This document shows positions 17,090 to 24,675 of a DNA stretch of 64,000 nucleotides, piece after piece; the first letter of the stretch is position 1; each line of letters begins with the position of its first letter. The stretch is from Anaerolineaceae bacterium (GTDB taxonomy: Bacteria; Chloroflexota; Anaerolineae; Aggregatilineales; Phototrophicaceae): contig JACKCG010000001.1 of NCBI GenBank assembly GCA_020634135.1, positions 496,001 through 560,000 of the forward strand, given 5' to 3'. The notes under the pieces are model-generated. The model was given only the letters and a program-made list of their open reading frames with translations, had not been told where the DNA came from and ran no database searches. A program made the position numbers and the translations under genes.

Positions 17090-18451
17090 TTAGCCTCCAC
17101 GCCCTTCCCAGACAAAGGTTCGGGGTTGGGTGGTAAAGTATGGGTCTTCCGGGGTGTCGTTGTCAATGACGCTCACCGTCCATGAATATTCGTGACGCTG
17201 ACCATCTGTTCCCTGCCAGTCCTCCGGCAGTATGAAGAATAGCTCCTGGGTTGTCGCGGTATATTGTGTTCCGGTTGTGGTGTCTTCCAGGTCTACCGTA
17301 TAACTTTGTGCCGGACCCAATGTGCCGGATGCCACCCAGCGCAATGTGACAAATTCATCGTTTTCGAAAAATGCGCGGTTATCAGGACTGAGTGGGCTGG
17401 GCGCATTGAAGGTGGGTGTTGCGGTAGGCGTTGGTGTTTCGCTACCGGACGGGGTAGGGGATAATGTGGGTGTGGGTGTCGGCGCCGGGACGCGCACGAG
17501 TTGCCCCTCAAATAGCTGCACAATGCAGTTCGGCCCTCCGGTGTCCAGGCCAAAATCACACTGCGAAAACGTAATTTCAGGATTCAGGTCGGATAGGATT
17601 TTGACATTCGCACCGTAATTGTAGGCGACAATGATGATATTTTCATCTTTTTGCACCCGGTGCCAGGCCACACCTGGAGGCAGTGTTTCGGTAGGTGCCG
17701 GGCCTAAGCCGCGCAGGGGTGTGCTGATATTGACATCAGCCGGGTTTCCAGCGGAGGCGATACCAGGGATGCCGGCGTCTTGGGTTGGTACTTCCGTCGG
17801 GATCGCGTTGGGATCAACTGTTGGTGTCGGCCAGGGGATTTCGAGAATCTGCCCTTGCTGGATGCGAGATGCGTCGGCCAGGTTGTTTATTTCCAGTACC
17901 AGTTCGATCACATCCAGACTTCGATGTCCGCAGCGATATACAACAGCGATTAAGTCGTCATTGGGCAGTACCTGCTGCATACAGGGAGACGGTGTTTCTG
18001 TGGCGGTGGGTGTGGGCATGGGGGTACGGGTCGGTGGTGCGGGTGTCACGGTTGCCAGGAACATAGTTGGGAAGGGAGACTGCGTAACAAATATACCGCC
18101 GTTACTTGCGGGGTTTACCTGCGGACTGAGTGAAGGCTGCGACGTAACTGCCAGCGGCGCAATCTGGTTGAGGAGTGGCAACGTGGCGATGATGAGTGTG
18201 GCAATGCAAATCACCAATGCCAACACGAGTATCCCCCCCAGAAAATAGGTACCGCCTTTCCAGGTAAGGCCGCCTTCCAGCAGGTCGGTTTCGCCATATT
18301 GGTGAACATAGCCTGCGGCGGCTTGCTCAGTCAGATTTTCTGAAGCGATAAGTTCGACACCTGCCAATGAAGAACCGCAGGTGCGACAGAGCGTTGCACT
18401 GCGGTGGTTAGGCGTTTCACAGATTGGACACTTTTTATACGGCTGAGACAA
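17090..18451 (-). CDS. Zinc-ribbon, single-span membrane protein with LysM modules
   Basis: A 453-residue protein. Residues 8-26 form a CxxC...CxxC zinc ribbon (CPICETPNHRSATLCRTCG). A hydrophobic helix at about 70-93 would place the ribbon in the cytoplasm and the rest outside. The outer part has two LysM-like modules, Thr/Pro linkers and a C-terminal beta domain. Linker and C-terminal domain closely resemble those of the downstream lipoprotein, so the pair probably arose by duplication. The start is TTG at 18451, with GAGG 7 nt upstream. The function is unknown; a cell-wall-binding sensor or anchor would fit the layout. Confidence 0.8.
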   Translation of the reverse strand: MSQPYKKCPICETPNHRSATLCRTCGSSLAGVELIASENLTEQAAAGYVHQYGETDLLEGGLTWKGGTYFLGGILVLALVICIATLIIATLPLLNQIAPLAVTSQPSLSPQVNPASNGGIFVTQSPFPTMFLATVTPAPPTRTPMPTPTATETPSPCMQQVLPNDDLIAVVYRCGHRSLDVIELVLEINNLADASRIQQGQILEIPWPTPTVDPNAIPTEVPTQDAGIPGIASAGNPADVNISTPLRGLGPAPTETLPPGVAWHRVQKDENIIIVAYNYGANVKILSDLNPEITFSQCDFGLDTGGPNCIVQLFEGQLVRVPAPTPTPTLSPTPSGSETPTPTATPTFNAPSPLSPDNRAFFENDEFVTLRWVASGTLGPAQSYTVDLEDTTTGTQYTATTQELFFILPEDWQGTDGQRHEYSWTVSVIDNDTPEDPYFTTQPRTFVWEGRGG

Positions 18452-18529
18452 ACCGCAACCTCACCACTGGCTCGTTTTCAGGCAGAAACCAAGCATATTA
18501 TACAGGTGGGCAAAAGGGCATAGCGAGTG

Positions 18530-19504
18530 TTAAGTTGGCGAAGCTGCCGTGATCCGCATTTTTGAGGAAACAATCATGTCAGAAATCGTTTCTTTTGCTG
18601 GTATCACTGCGCTTTGCAATACAACTGCTCGACGGACTACTGCGCCCTGGCCGACACTGCAACCTGATTCGAGATAGGCATGAGGGCCGATGACCGCGCC
18701 TTGACCGATGCTGACCTGTGGATCAATCCGGACGGGTGGAATTATCTGTACTGTACCGGGCAGCTCACTCAGTATATGTGCATCCACAGCCTCATCCAGT
18801 AGTAGGCGGTTGATCGTGAGCAGGTCGAGATCGGTTTCGACCTGAAGTATCCAGGCGGCATCCGCAACTGTTGAAGAGCCGCCCCTCTGAATGTACAGAG
18901 TTGCCAGGTCTAGCCAGTTTCTGGTAAAGGACTGGGTATTAAGCGTGAGGTCAGCGAGAAAATCAATGAACGGGCTGCCGCATACGGCCAGATTGCTCAG
19001 GATATAAGCGCCTGGTGGGGCACTGGTGCCGGATGTGATCTCGGTGACGGCTTGCCTGTCCACCTGAGCATAGTAGTGATCTTCGGATTTTGAGAGCGAC
19101 ATGTTCGCACCACTGAGAATCAGCCCGTCTCCTCTTTCCCGGTAATGGTGCAGCAGTCGTTCGAGATAGTTGGCTTGAATGAAAGTGTTGTAGCTCGTGA
19201 TGATAAAAGGTTGACGGTCATGGCGGGCGATTTCGGCCAATGTTCGGGTCAGGCTGCTGGATTGAATGGCGAATTCCAGCGCGACATTGGGCATCCAATG
19301 GGATGACAGATACGCCGCGACGCCGCCTTCATCTTCACCTACCACGATAGTGAAGCGCCTGATACCAGCCCGATAGAGCAAATCCATCGCCCGCACGACC
19401 ATCGGTTTCCCCATTATGGGTAGCATGGCACGGGGACGGTTAAAGGTTAAACGGCTCTGATGGTATTGGCTGCCAGTGGTTAGAATGACCGCATAGTTGA
19501 CCAA
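18530..19504 (-). CDS. Nucleotidyltransferase-like protein with hexapeptide C-terminus, degenerate catalytic loop
   Basis: A 324-residue relative of sugar-phosphate nucleotidyltransferases (GlmU/RmlA/GCD1 type). Family features are NRPRAMLPIMGKPM near the N-terminus and a C-terminal hexapeptide-repeat region (about 265-310). The signature G-x-G-T-R loop is replaced: after VILTTG the sequence reads SQYHQSR, and the Lys of PKAM is Arg. Catalysis is therefore doubtful, and a regulatory or binding role is possible. The frame is open to 19942, but homology begins at the TTG at 19504, with GGGAG 11 nt upstream. A true start further upstream is possible but would run into the promoter region of the opposite gene. 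Confidence 0.72.
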   Translation of the reverse strand: MVNYAVILTTGSQYHQSRLTFNRPRAMLPIMGKPMVVRAMDLLYRAGIRRFTIVVGEDEGGVAAYLSSHWMPNVALEFAIQSSSLTRTLAEIARHDRQPFIITSYNTFIQANYLERLLHHYRERGDGLILSGANMSLSKSEDHYYAQVDRQAVTEITSGTSAPPGAYILSNLAVCGSPFIDFLADLTLNTQSFTRNWLDLATLYIQRGGSSTVADAAWILQVETDLDLLTINRLLLDEAVDAHILSELPGTVQIIPPVRIDPQVSIGQGAVIGPHAYLESGCSVGQGAVVRRAVVLQSAVIPAKETISDMIVSSKMRITAASPT

Positions 19505-19666
19505 CGCCTGATTTCTCCCTGATACAGTTTGTGAATTATACCATGCTGTGCGGTTTTGAGGCTTTTTCTTGCCTCGCAAAAAATATAGCGATATGATGTG
19601 AACATGTTCTGCTATAATGGCTACGGTTTCCGGTCTGGTAAATTGGCAGCAAAAAGGTAAGAGAAG

Positions 19667-19921
19667 GTGGCATCTAACAAACCCAATAAACGCATCGTGG
19701 ATTTCCATATCGCCCGGCTTCAGGACAAAAATGCTGAAGTCCGCCTGAAGGCAATCAGTGAGCTTGCACTGTTGCCTGATGCTGATGGATTTGCAGCGCT
19801 CCAATCTGTATTTAACAATGACGCTGATCAGCAGGTGCGAAAAGCGGCACAAGAAGCCGGGCGTAAGGTGTTTCTCCTCCTCAAGCAACAAAACAGCGAT
19901 CAAGATAGCAGTAATGTTTGA
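19667..19921 (+). CDS. Small HEAT-repeat-like protein
   Basis: An 84-residue protein. Residues 14-50 have the look of a HEAT repeat (a helix starting VRLKAISELALL, then QQVRKAAQEAG). The start is GTG at 19667, preceded by AAAGGTAAG. It stands alone between the divergent nucleotidyltransferase-like gene and the convergent valS. A hairpin follows it. Nothing points to a specific partner. Confidence 0.65.
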   Translation: MASNKPNKRIVDFHIARLQDKNAEVRLKAISELALLPDADGFAALQSVFNNDADQQVRKAAQEAGRKVFLLLKQQNSDQDSSNV

Positions 19922-19933
19922 TTCTGTTATGGA

Positions 19934-19955
19934 GGGGCGCAAAAAGCTGCGCCCC
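19934..19955. terminator. Terminator-like hairpin between convergent genes
   Basis: GGGGCGCA (19934-19941) pairs perfectly with TGCGCCCC (19948-19955) over a 6-nt loop, midway between the stops of the HEAT-like gene and valS. No T-run follows on either strand, so termination efficiency is uncertain. Confidence 0.5.
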
Positions 19956-19980
19956 GGATTGAATTTCCCTGCGCTGCCGG

Positions 19981-22605
19981 TCAGTTATTCCGGCACAGCG
20001 CGAGTAACCGCTCACTGATCTGAGCGGCACTGGCCTGGAGTTCGGCCAGCTTCGCACGTTCACGCTCGACAACTTCGGGCTTGGCCCGGGCGACGAACTG
20101 TTCGTTTGCCAGCATCGCCTGTGATCGCCCCATCTGTTCCTGCAATTTCAACTGTTCTTTGCTGAGGCGCTCGCACTCCGCGGCAATATCAATCATGCCG
20201 GCTAACGGCAAGTAGATGGCGACATCTCCGACAATCACCGAGGCGGCCTCGCCAGGTGCAAGAGAACCGTCGGCCAGTGCTTTGACCTGCTCCACATTGC
20301 ATAGACGCGCAAACAGGTAACTGTATTCTTGCAAGGCAGCACGATAGCTGCCGGGCGCTGCCGAGACACTAAGCCGTCGTGCCGGGTCCACATTGTATTC
20401 CAGTCGGATATTGCGGATGCCGCGCACCAATTCCATGAAGGTTGCCATCTGGTTTTCGGCGGCTTCGTCTATACGAGTCTCGTCTGCTTCCGGCCAGCGG
20501 GCCAGGATGAGCGCCTCACCTTCGTGGGGGATGTAACTCCATAGTTCTTCAGTCACAAACGGCATAAAAGGATGGAGCAGTCGCAAACTGGTGTCCAGGA
20601 CAGCTATCAGGGTGCGGCGGGCATTCTGCTGGGCTGTCGCATCACCACTGTATAGGGGGTGCTTGCTGATTTCGATATACCAGTCGGCAAATTCACTCCA
20701 CAGGAAATCATAAATCTGCCGTCCCGCTTCTCCGTACTGGAAAATATCAAAGAGGTGCTGCACGCTGGTGACGAGCCGATTCAGGCGGCTGATAATCCAG
20801 CGTGAGGGCAGGTCTAGTTCCCCCTGCGGTGGAAGACCAGGCGGAATTTCGCCCTCCAGGTTGCTGGTGATGAAGTTTGTCATCTGCCAGATTTTGTTCA
20901 CAAAACGCCAGTTGCCTTCGATGCGATCTGTATCCAGGTTCAGATCATTGCCGGGTGTTCCACTGGTGACGAGTGTGAAGCGCAGCGGGTCAGCACCGTA
21001 CTGGTCAATCAGTTCTAGCGGGTCAATCGTGTTGCCCAGTGTTTTACTGATTTTGCGCCCGAATTTGTCACGCACCAATCCATGCAGATACACAGTGTTG
21101 AACGGCGGTTCTCCTGTGAACCAGATACCCATCATAATCATTCGTGCGACCCAGAAAAACAGGATGTCATAGCCAGTTTCCATGGTGGACGTAGGATAGA
21201 AACGGCCCAAGTCAGCGGTTTCTGCCGGCCATCCAAGCGTGCTGAACGGCCACAGCCCACTGCTGAACCAGGTATCTAAAACATCCTCTTCCGGTGTCCA
21301 ACCTTCTCCGGTAGGCGGCTTCTGTCCCACATAGATTTCACCGTTCGTGTTATACCATGCCGGGATACGGTGTCCCCACCAAAGTTGGCGGCTGACACAC
21401 CAATCCTCAATGTTTTCCAGCCAGTGATAGTAGATTTTTTCGAACCGTTCCGGCACGATTTTAATCTTCCCATCGCGGACGGCGGCCAGTGCTTTTTCGG
21501 CCAACGGCTGAATCTTCACAAACCATTGCGTGCTGATGAGCGGCTCAACGACTTCGCCCCCGCGTTGCGAACGCGGCACAACCAGTGTGTGATCTTCGAT
21601 CTTGATGGTCATTCCGGCGGCGGCCATGTCATTCCACAGTTTTTCTCTACAGGCAAAACGATCCATGCCTTCATATAGACCGGCTTCGGCGTTCATGGTC
21701 GCATCACGGTTCATAATGTTAATAACCGCTAGATTGTGACGCTGGCCGATTTCATAGTCATTGAAGTCGTGCCCCGGCGTGATTTTCAATGCGCCTGTAC
21801 CGAATTCCCGATCCACATACTCATCAGCGATGATTGGGATGGGGCGGTTGAGCATCGGTACGTAGGCCGTTTTGCCGATCATGTGTTGGTAACGCGGGTC
21901 TTCAGGATGCACACAGACCGCCGTATCGCCCAGGATGGTTTCCGGGCGGGTGGTCGCAACAGGCAGGTGAGCACCGCCTTCCACCGGGTACTTGAAGTAG
22001 TACATTTTGCCCTGTTCTTCTTCGCGCTCCACTTCGAGATCGGAGACAGCGGTTTGCAGCCCCGGACTCCAGTTCACCAGGCGTGGTCCGCGATAGATCA
22101 GACCCTGTTCGTATAGCTTGACAAAAACTGTTTGCACCGCTTCAGAAAGGCCATCATCCAGCGTGAAGCGTTCGCGCTCCCAATCGCAGCTTGCTCCCAG
22201 ACGGCGGTGCTGGTTAGAAATTGTGCTGCCATACTTGTCTTTCCACGCCCAGGTACGCGCCAGGAATTCCTCACGCCCGATTTCTTCCCGGCTGGTGCCT
22301 TCGCTTTGCAACATGCGCTCGACCATGAGTTGGGTAGCGATGCCAGCGTGGTCGGTGCCAGGGACCCACACTGCCGCCTTGCCGCGCATCCTTTCATAGC
22401 GAATCATCAGGTCTTCTATAGACGCAGTGAGAGCATGGCCGATGTGCAGCGAGCCAGTCACATTGGGTGGTGGCATACTGATGACAAAGGTTTCAGCATC
22501 TGGGGGGGCGACTTCTGGTTTAAACCAACCGTTTTCCTCCCACCAGGTGTAAAGGCGGCGTTCTGCCTCTGCGAAATCGAAATTCTTGGGCATCTGTTTG
22601 GGCAT
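19981..22605 (-). CDS. valS: Valyl-tRNA synthetase
   Basis: An 874-residue class Ia synthetase that charges tRNA-Val. The HIGH motif appears in PPPNVTGSLHIGHA, and the KMSKS-equivalent reads GRKISKTLGN. The editing (CP1) domain lies between them, an anticodon-binding domain follows, and the C-terminal 70 residues form the ValRS coiled-coil arm. AAGGA lies 8 nt before the ATG at 22605; a second ATG four codons in is possible. It sits 16 nt downstream of the methyltransferase gene, and both are under a T-box leader with a valine specifier. Confidence 0.97.
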   Translation of the reverse strand: MPKQMPKNFDFAEAERRLYTWWEENGWFKPEVAPPDAETFVISMPPPNVTGSLHIGHALTASIEDLMIRYERMRGKAAVWVPGTDHAGIATQLMVERMLQSEGTSREEIGREEFLARTWAWKDKYGSTISNQHRRLGASCDWERERFTLDDGLSEAVQTVFVKLYEQGLIYRGPRLVNWSPGLQTAVSDLEVEREEEQGKMYYFKYPVEGGAHLPVATTRPETILGDTAVCVHPEDPRYQHMIGKTAYVPMLNRPIPIIADEYVDREFGTGALKITPGHDFNDYEIGQRHNLAVINIMNRDATMNAEAGLYEGMDRFACREKLWNDMAAAGMTIKIEDHTLVVPRSQRGGEVVEPLISTQWFVKIQPLAEKALAAVRDGKIKIVPERFEKIYYHWLENIEDWCVSRQLWWGHRIPAWYNTNGEIYVGQKPPTGEGWTPEEDVLDTWFSSGLWPFSTLGWPAETADLGRFYPTSTMETGYDILFFWVARMIMMGIWFTGEPPFNTVYLHGLVRDKFGRKISKTLGNTIDPLELIDQYGADPLRFTLVTSGTPGNDLNLDTDRIEGNWRFVNKIWQMTNFITSNLEGEIPPGLPPQGELDLPSRWIISRLNRLVTSVQHLFDIFQYGEAGRQIYDFLWSEFADWYIEISKHPLYSGDATAQQNARRTLIAVLDTSLRLLHPFMPFVTEELWSYIPHEGEALILARWPEADETRIDEAAENQMATFMELVRGIRNIRLEYNVDPARRLSVSAAPGSYRAALQEYSYLFARLCNVEQVKALADGSLAPGEAASVIVGDVAIYLPLAGMIDIAAECERLSKEQLKLQEQMGRSQAMLANEQFVARAKPEVVERERAKLAELQASAAQISERLLALCRNN

Positions 22606-22621
22606 CGTATGGGTCCTTATG

Positions 22622-23401
22622 TTAGCCGGCTAATGGTTTGCGGGCGACCAGCACCCGTTCCCAGCGATCTGGTTGGTCGGTTATGTCTTCAAAGCCGACC
22701 TCTAGCAACACAACCTTGACTTCATCGGTAGACAGCGGTCGAAATATAACCTGCCGCTTAATGGTGTCGTACTGATTCTCTTTGCCACGAACGATGAACA
22801 GGTTTTGTGTGGCAATAACAGGAGGGCCTTCCTCCCATTCCCAAATATCAAAGGTAATGAACTCCTCACCTTCATCATTTTCGTGGGCGAAGCCTGGCAG
22901 AAAGCGCGGACGGTCTTCCATAAATGGGCCAAAGTCACGCATTCCGATTACTAGCGACCCTCCAGGGCGGAGCAGTTCATAAAATGTAAGCAAGGTCGCT
23001 TCAATATCTTCGTCCAGCAAGAGATGTGGCAGGGCATTTCCTTTGCAGACTATGGCATCAAACGGCCCGTCTACGGTTTCATGTAGTCGTAGGAAATCTA
23101 TACACACGAACCGGATTTTGTCCGATACACCGAAACGGTTAGCAGTCTCCTGTGCTTTTTGAATCATGCCGGAACTGGGATCCGCCGCGACGACCTCAAA
23201 GCCAAGCTGGGCCAAGGGTACTGCCTGTGTGCCGGCTCCACAGGCCGCATCCAGGACGCGAATTACCCCCTTGTTACGGAAAATCGAGCGGAGTCCCAGC
23301 CCTTCACGTTCAAGTTGAATGTCCCAGTCCCGGTAAAAGAGTGGATAGTATTGGGCTATCGCATCATAGAACTCGTTCGTATGGTGATTCTCCGTGTGCA
23401 T
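22622..23401 (-). CDS. Class I SAM-dependent methyltransferase
   Basis: A 259-residue Rossmann-fold methyltransferase. Motif I is VLDAACGAGTQAVPLA (about 68), followed by the acidic end of strand 2, VVAADPSSGMI. The substrate is unknown. AGGAG lies 4 nt before the ATG. It is the first gene after the valine T-box and precedes valS by 16 nt, so its expression should rise with uncharged tRNA-Val. That context hints at a role linked to translation or valine metabolism, but nothing in the protein proves it. Confidence 0.88.
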   Translation of the reverse strand: MHTENHHTNEFYDAIAQYYPLFYRDWDIQLEREGLGLRSIFRNKGVIRVLDAACGAGTQAVPLAQLGFEVVAADPSSGMIQKAQETANRFGVSDKIRFVCIDFLRLHETVDGPFDAIVCKGNALPHLLLDEDIEATLLTFYELLRPGGSLVIGMRDFGPFMEDRPRFLPGFAHENDEGEEFITFDIWEWEEGPPVIATQNLFIVRGKENQYDTIKRQVIFRPLSTDEVKVVLLEVGFEDITDQPDRWERVLVARKPLAG

Positions 23402-23420
23402 AATACTCCTGATAGAAAAT

Positions 23421-23460
23421 CAAAAGCCCTTTCGTCCACATGTTACAAGGACGAAAGGGC
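23421..23460 (-). terminator. T-box terminator hairpin
   Basis: On the minus strand a perfect 12-bp stem (23449-23460 with 23426-23437) with an 11-nt loop is followed by TTTTGATTTT. It is the default-off structure of the T-box leader, just before the methyltransferase ribosome site. Confidence 0.92.
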
Positions 23461-23694
23461 TGCTTTCGCGGTACCACCTTGCTTCCATGCTAAAGGTAAT
23501 TAGCATGGCGCTCGTGATGCTATAACGGGCAAACCCGTCCAGGCTTACTCCTGGTTCAGCCTGGCAACTCCTGGGCGACTTTTGGGACAGACTGTTGCGA
23601 ACGGGCTTGCAGCCGGTGGCCCGTATTCTCTGGCGCAAGTGAGCTGCTTACTTACTCCCACTCATCGTTTTTGTTCCAGTATTCAGTTTGAATT
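23421..23694 (-). ncRNA. T-box riboswitch leader, probably valine-specific
   Basis: About 270 nt of leader in front of the methyltransferase-valS pair. The T-box sequence AAGGTGGTACCGCG is at 23467-23480 and can pair with the CGTCC of the terminator arm to form the antiterminator. Its UGGU bulge would match a tRNA ending in A-CCA, as tRNA-Val does. Upstream are the AGAGAAUAC and GC-rich stem I elements. A GUC triplet at 23590-23592, opposite the AGUAAGUA side of the specifier loop, is the likely specifier and is a valine codon. Uncharged tRNA-Val should favour readthrough. Confidence 0.9.
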
Positions 23695-23700
23695 GCCAGC

Positions 23701-23730
23701 AGTATAGCACGATTTGCGCGGGTGTGTCAA
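23701..23730 (-). promoter_or_regulatory. Promoter of the T-box/valS transcript
   Basis: On the minus strand TTGACA (23725-23730), an 18-nt spacer and TATACT (23701-23706). Transcription would start near 23694, at the beginning of the T-box leader. Confidence 0.82.
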
Positions 23731-23755
23731 TCCTAAGGACGGGATCATAATGCCC

Positions 23756-24409
23756 TTAATTACCCTTTGTGAACTCCCGATGCCCCCTGAGCATACTGCG
23801 AATACGATCTGCCACCATATCTATTGCCACCATATTGAAGCCACCCTCTGGGATGATGACATCTGCATAACGCTTGCTGGGTTCGACAAATTTCAAGTGC
23901 ATGGGACGCACTGTATCGAGATATTGGCTGATGACCGAATCGGCGGTACGTCCCCGTTCAGCCATGTCCCGCGTCAGCCGGCGGATGAAGCGGATGTCGG
24001 CATCGGTATCTACAAAAATCTTAACATCGAATAGTTCGCGTAGTTCGCGCTCGACAAAGATGAGAATCCCTTCAACCAGAATTATTGGCTGTGGGTGAAC
24101 GACTTGGGTTTGCTCTTTACGGGCATGGATTGTGAAGTCGTAGATGGGAATTTCGACGGACTTCCAACTGCGAAGGTGGCGGATATGTTCAATCAGAAGA
24201 GGGGTGTCGAGTGCATCAGGGTGGTCGAAATTAATGTTTTGTCGGTCAGTCTGTGGGATACTTTCCAGGTCGTTATAATAGGCGTCATGGGGCAGGTAGG
24301 CGATATTGTGGCTGCCAATACGTTCCAGGATGGCGTTAGAGATAGTGGTTTTGCCAGAGCCTGTGCCCCCCGCGACAGCGATAACTATTGGGTTTGGCCG
24401 GTCGCTCAT
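23756..24409 (-). CDS. udk: Uridine kinase
   Basis: A 217-residue P-loop kinase that phosphorylates uridine and cytidine to their monophosphates (pyrimidine salvage). The Walker A motif is GGTGSGKTT close to the N-terminus, followed by LPHDAYY, NFDHPDA and VEGILIF, all typical of Udk. I use the ATG at 24409, where AGGAG lies 6 nt upstream. The frame continues to 24577, but that region is the tRNA gene. It may be expressed by readthrough of the tRNA-Thr terminator about 20 nt upstream. Confidence 0.95.
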   Translation of the reverse strand: MSDRPNPIVIAVAGGTGSGKTTISNAILERIGSHNIAYLPHDAYYNDLESIPQTDRQNINFDHPDALDTPLLIEHIRHLRSWKSVEIPIYDFTIHARKEQTQVVHPQPIILVEGILIFVERELRELFDVKIFVDTDADIRFIRRLTRDMAERGRTADSVISQYLDTVRPMHLKFVEPSKRYADVIIPEGGFNMVAIDMVADRIRSMLRGHREFTKGN

Positions 24410-24428
24410 GAGCGTCTCCTGTCTGCAT

Positions 24429-24463
24429 GAAAAATGCCCGCAACAAAGCTGTGTCACGGGCAT
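24429..24463 (-). terminator. Intrinsic terminator after tRNA-Thr
   Basis: On the minus strand ATGCCCG (24457-24463) pairs with CGGGCAT (24434-24440) and is followed by TTTTTC. It lies directly after the tRNA and 20 nt before the udk start. Confidence 0.75.
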
Positions 24464-24465
24464 TG

Positions 24466-24537
24466 AGCCACCCGAGGGACTTGAACCCTCAACCTCACGC
24501 TTACGAAGCGTATGCTCTGCCATTGAGCTAGGGTGGC
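24466..24537 (-). tRNA. tRNA-Thr (anticodon CGU)
   Basis: A 72-nt cloverleaf on the minus strand. The acceptor stem is GCCACCC/GGGTGGC, the D arm contains AGCTCAATGGCAGAGC, the anticodon stem ACGC/GCGT closes the loop TTCGTAA (anticodon CGT), and the T arm is GAGGG-TTCAAGT-CCCTC. The 3' CCA is not encoded. It reads ACG codons. Confidence 0.95.
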
Positions 24538-24548
24538 GAGTATGGGCA

Positions 24549-24577
24549 ATTATAGCAAGCGTGCTATAGTCAGACAA
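24549..24577 (-). promoter_or_regulatory. Promoter of tRNA-Thr
   Basis: On the minus strand TTGTCT (24572-24577), a 17-nt spacer and a perfect TATAAT (24549-24554), ending 11 nt before the tRNA. Confidence 0.75.
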
Positions 24578-24608
24578 GACTGAGATTCACGTTAGTCCGT
24601 CAGTCCGC

Positions 24609-24637
24609 TTGCACCGCCTTCTCTTTCGTGCTAGACT
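24609..24637 (+). promoter_or_regulatory. Candidate promoter of the CpaE-like gene
   Basis: TTGCAC (24609-24614), a 17-nt spacer and TAGACT (24632-24637), about 39 nt before the ATG at 24676. Confidence 0.5.
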
Positions 24638-24675
24638 TGCGGAAGCGTTCAGATTAGTACAAAAACGTAACAATT

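Noticed and set aside
16300..17480. Repeated G/T-rich segments that could be taken for a DNA repeat array
   Set aside because: They are codons of Pro/Thr-rich protein linkers in two paralogous genes, not regularly spaced repeats or a CRISPR array.
17631..18248. 205-codon frame antisense to the zinc-ribbon LysM gene, Gly/Val-rich
   Set aside because: The Gly-Val repeats are the reverse reading of Pro/Thr linker codons; the minus strand has recognisable domains.
19505..19942. Upstream extension of the nucleotidyltransferase-like gene
   Set aside because: It shows no homology and overlaps the HEAT-like gene on the other strand.
24410..24577. N-terminal extension of udk
   Set aside because: It runs through the tRNA-Thr gene and its terminator; the ATG at 24409 has a strong ribosome site and normal length.
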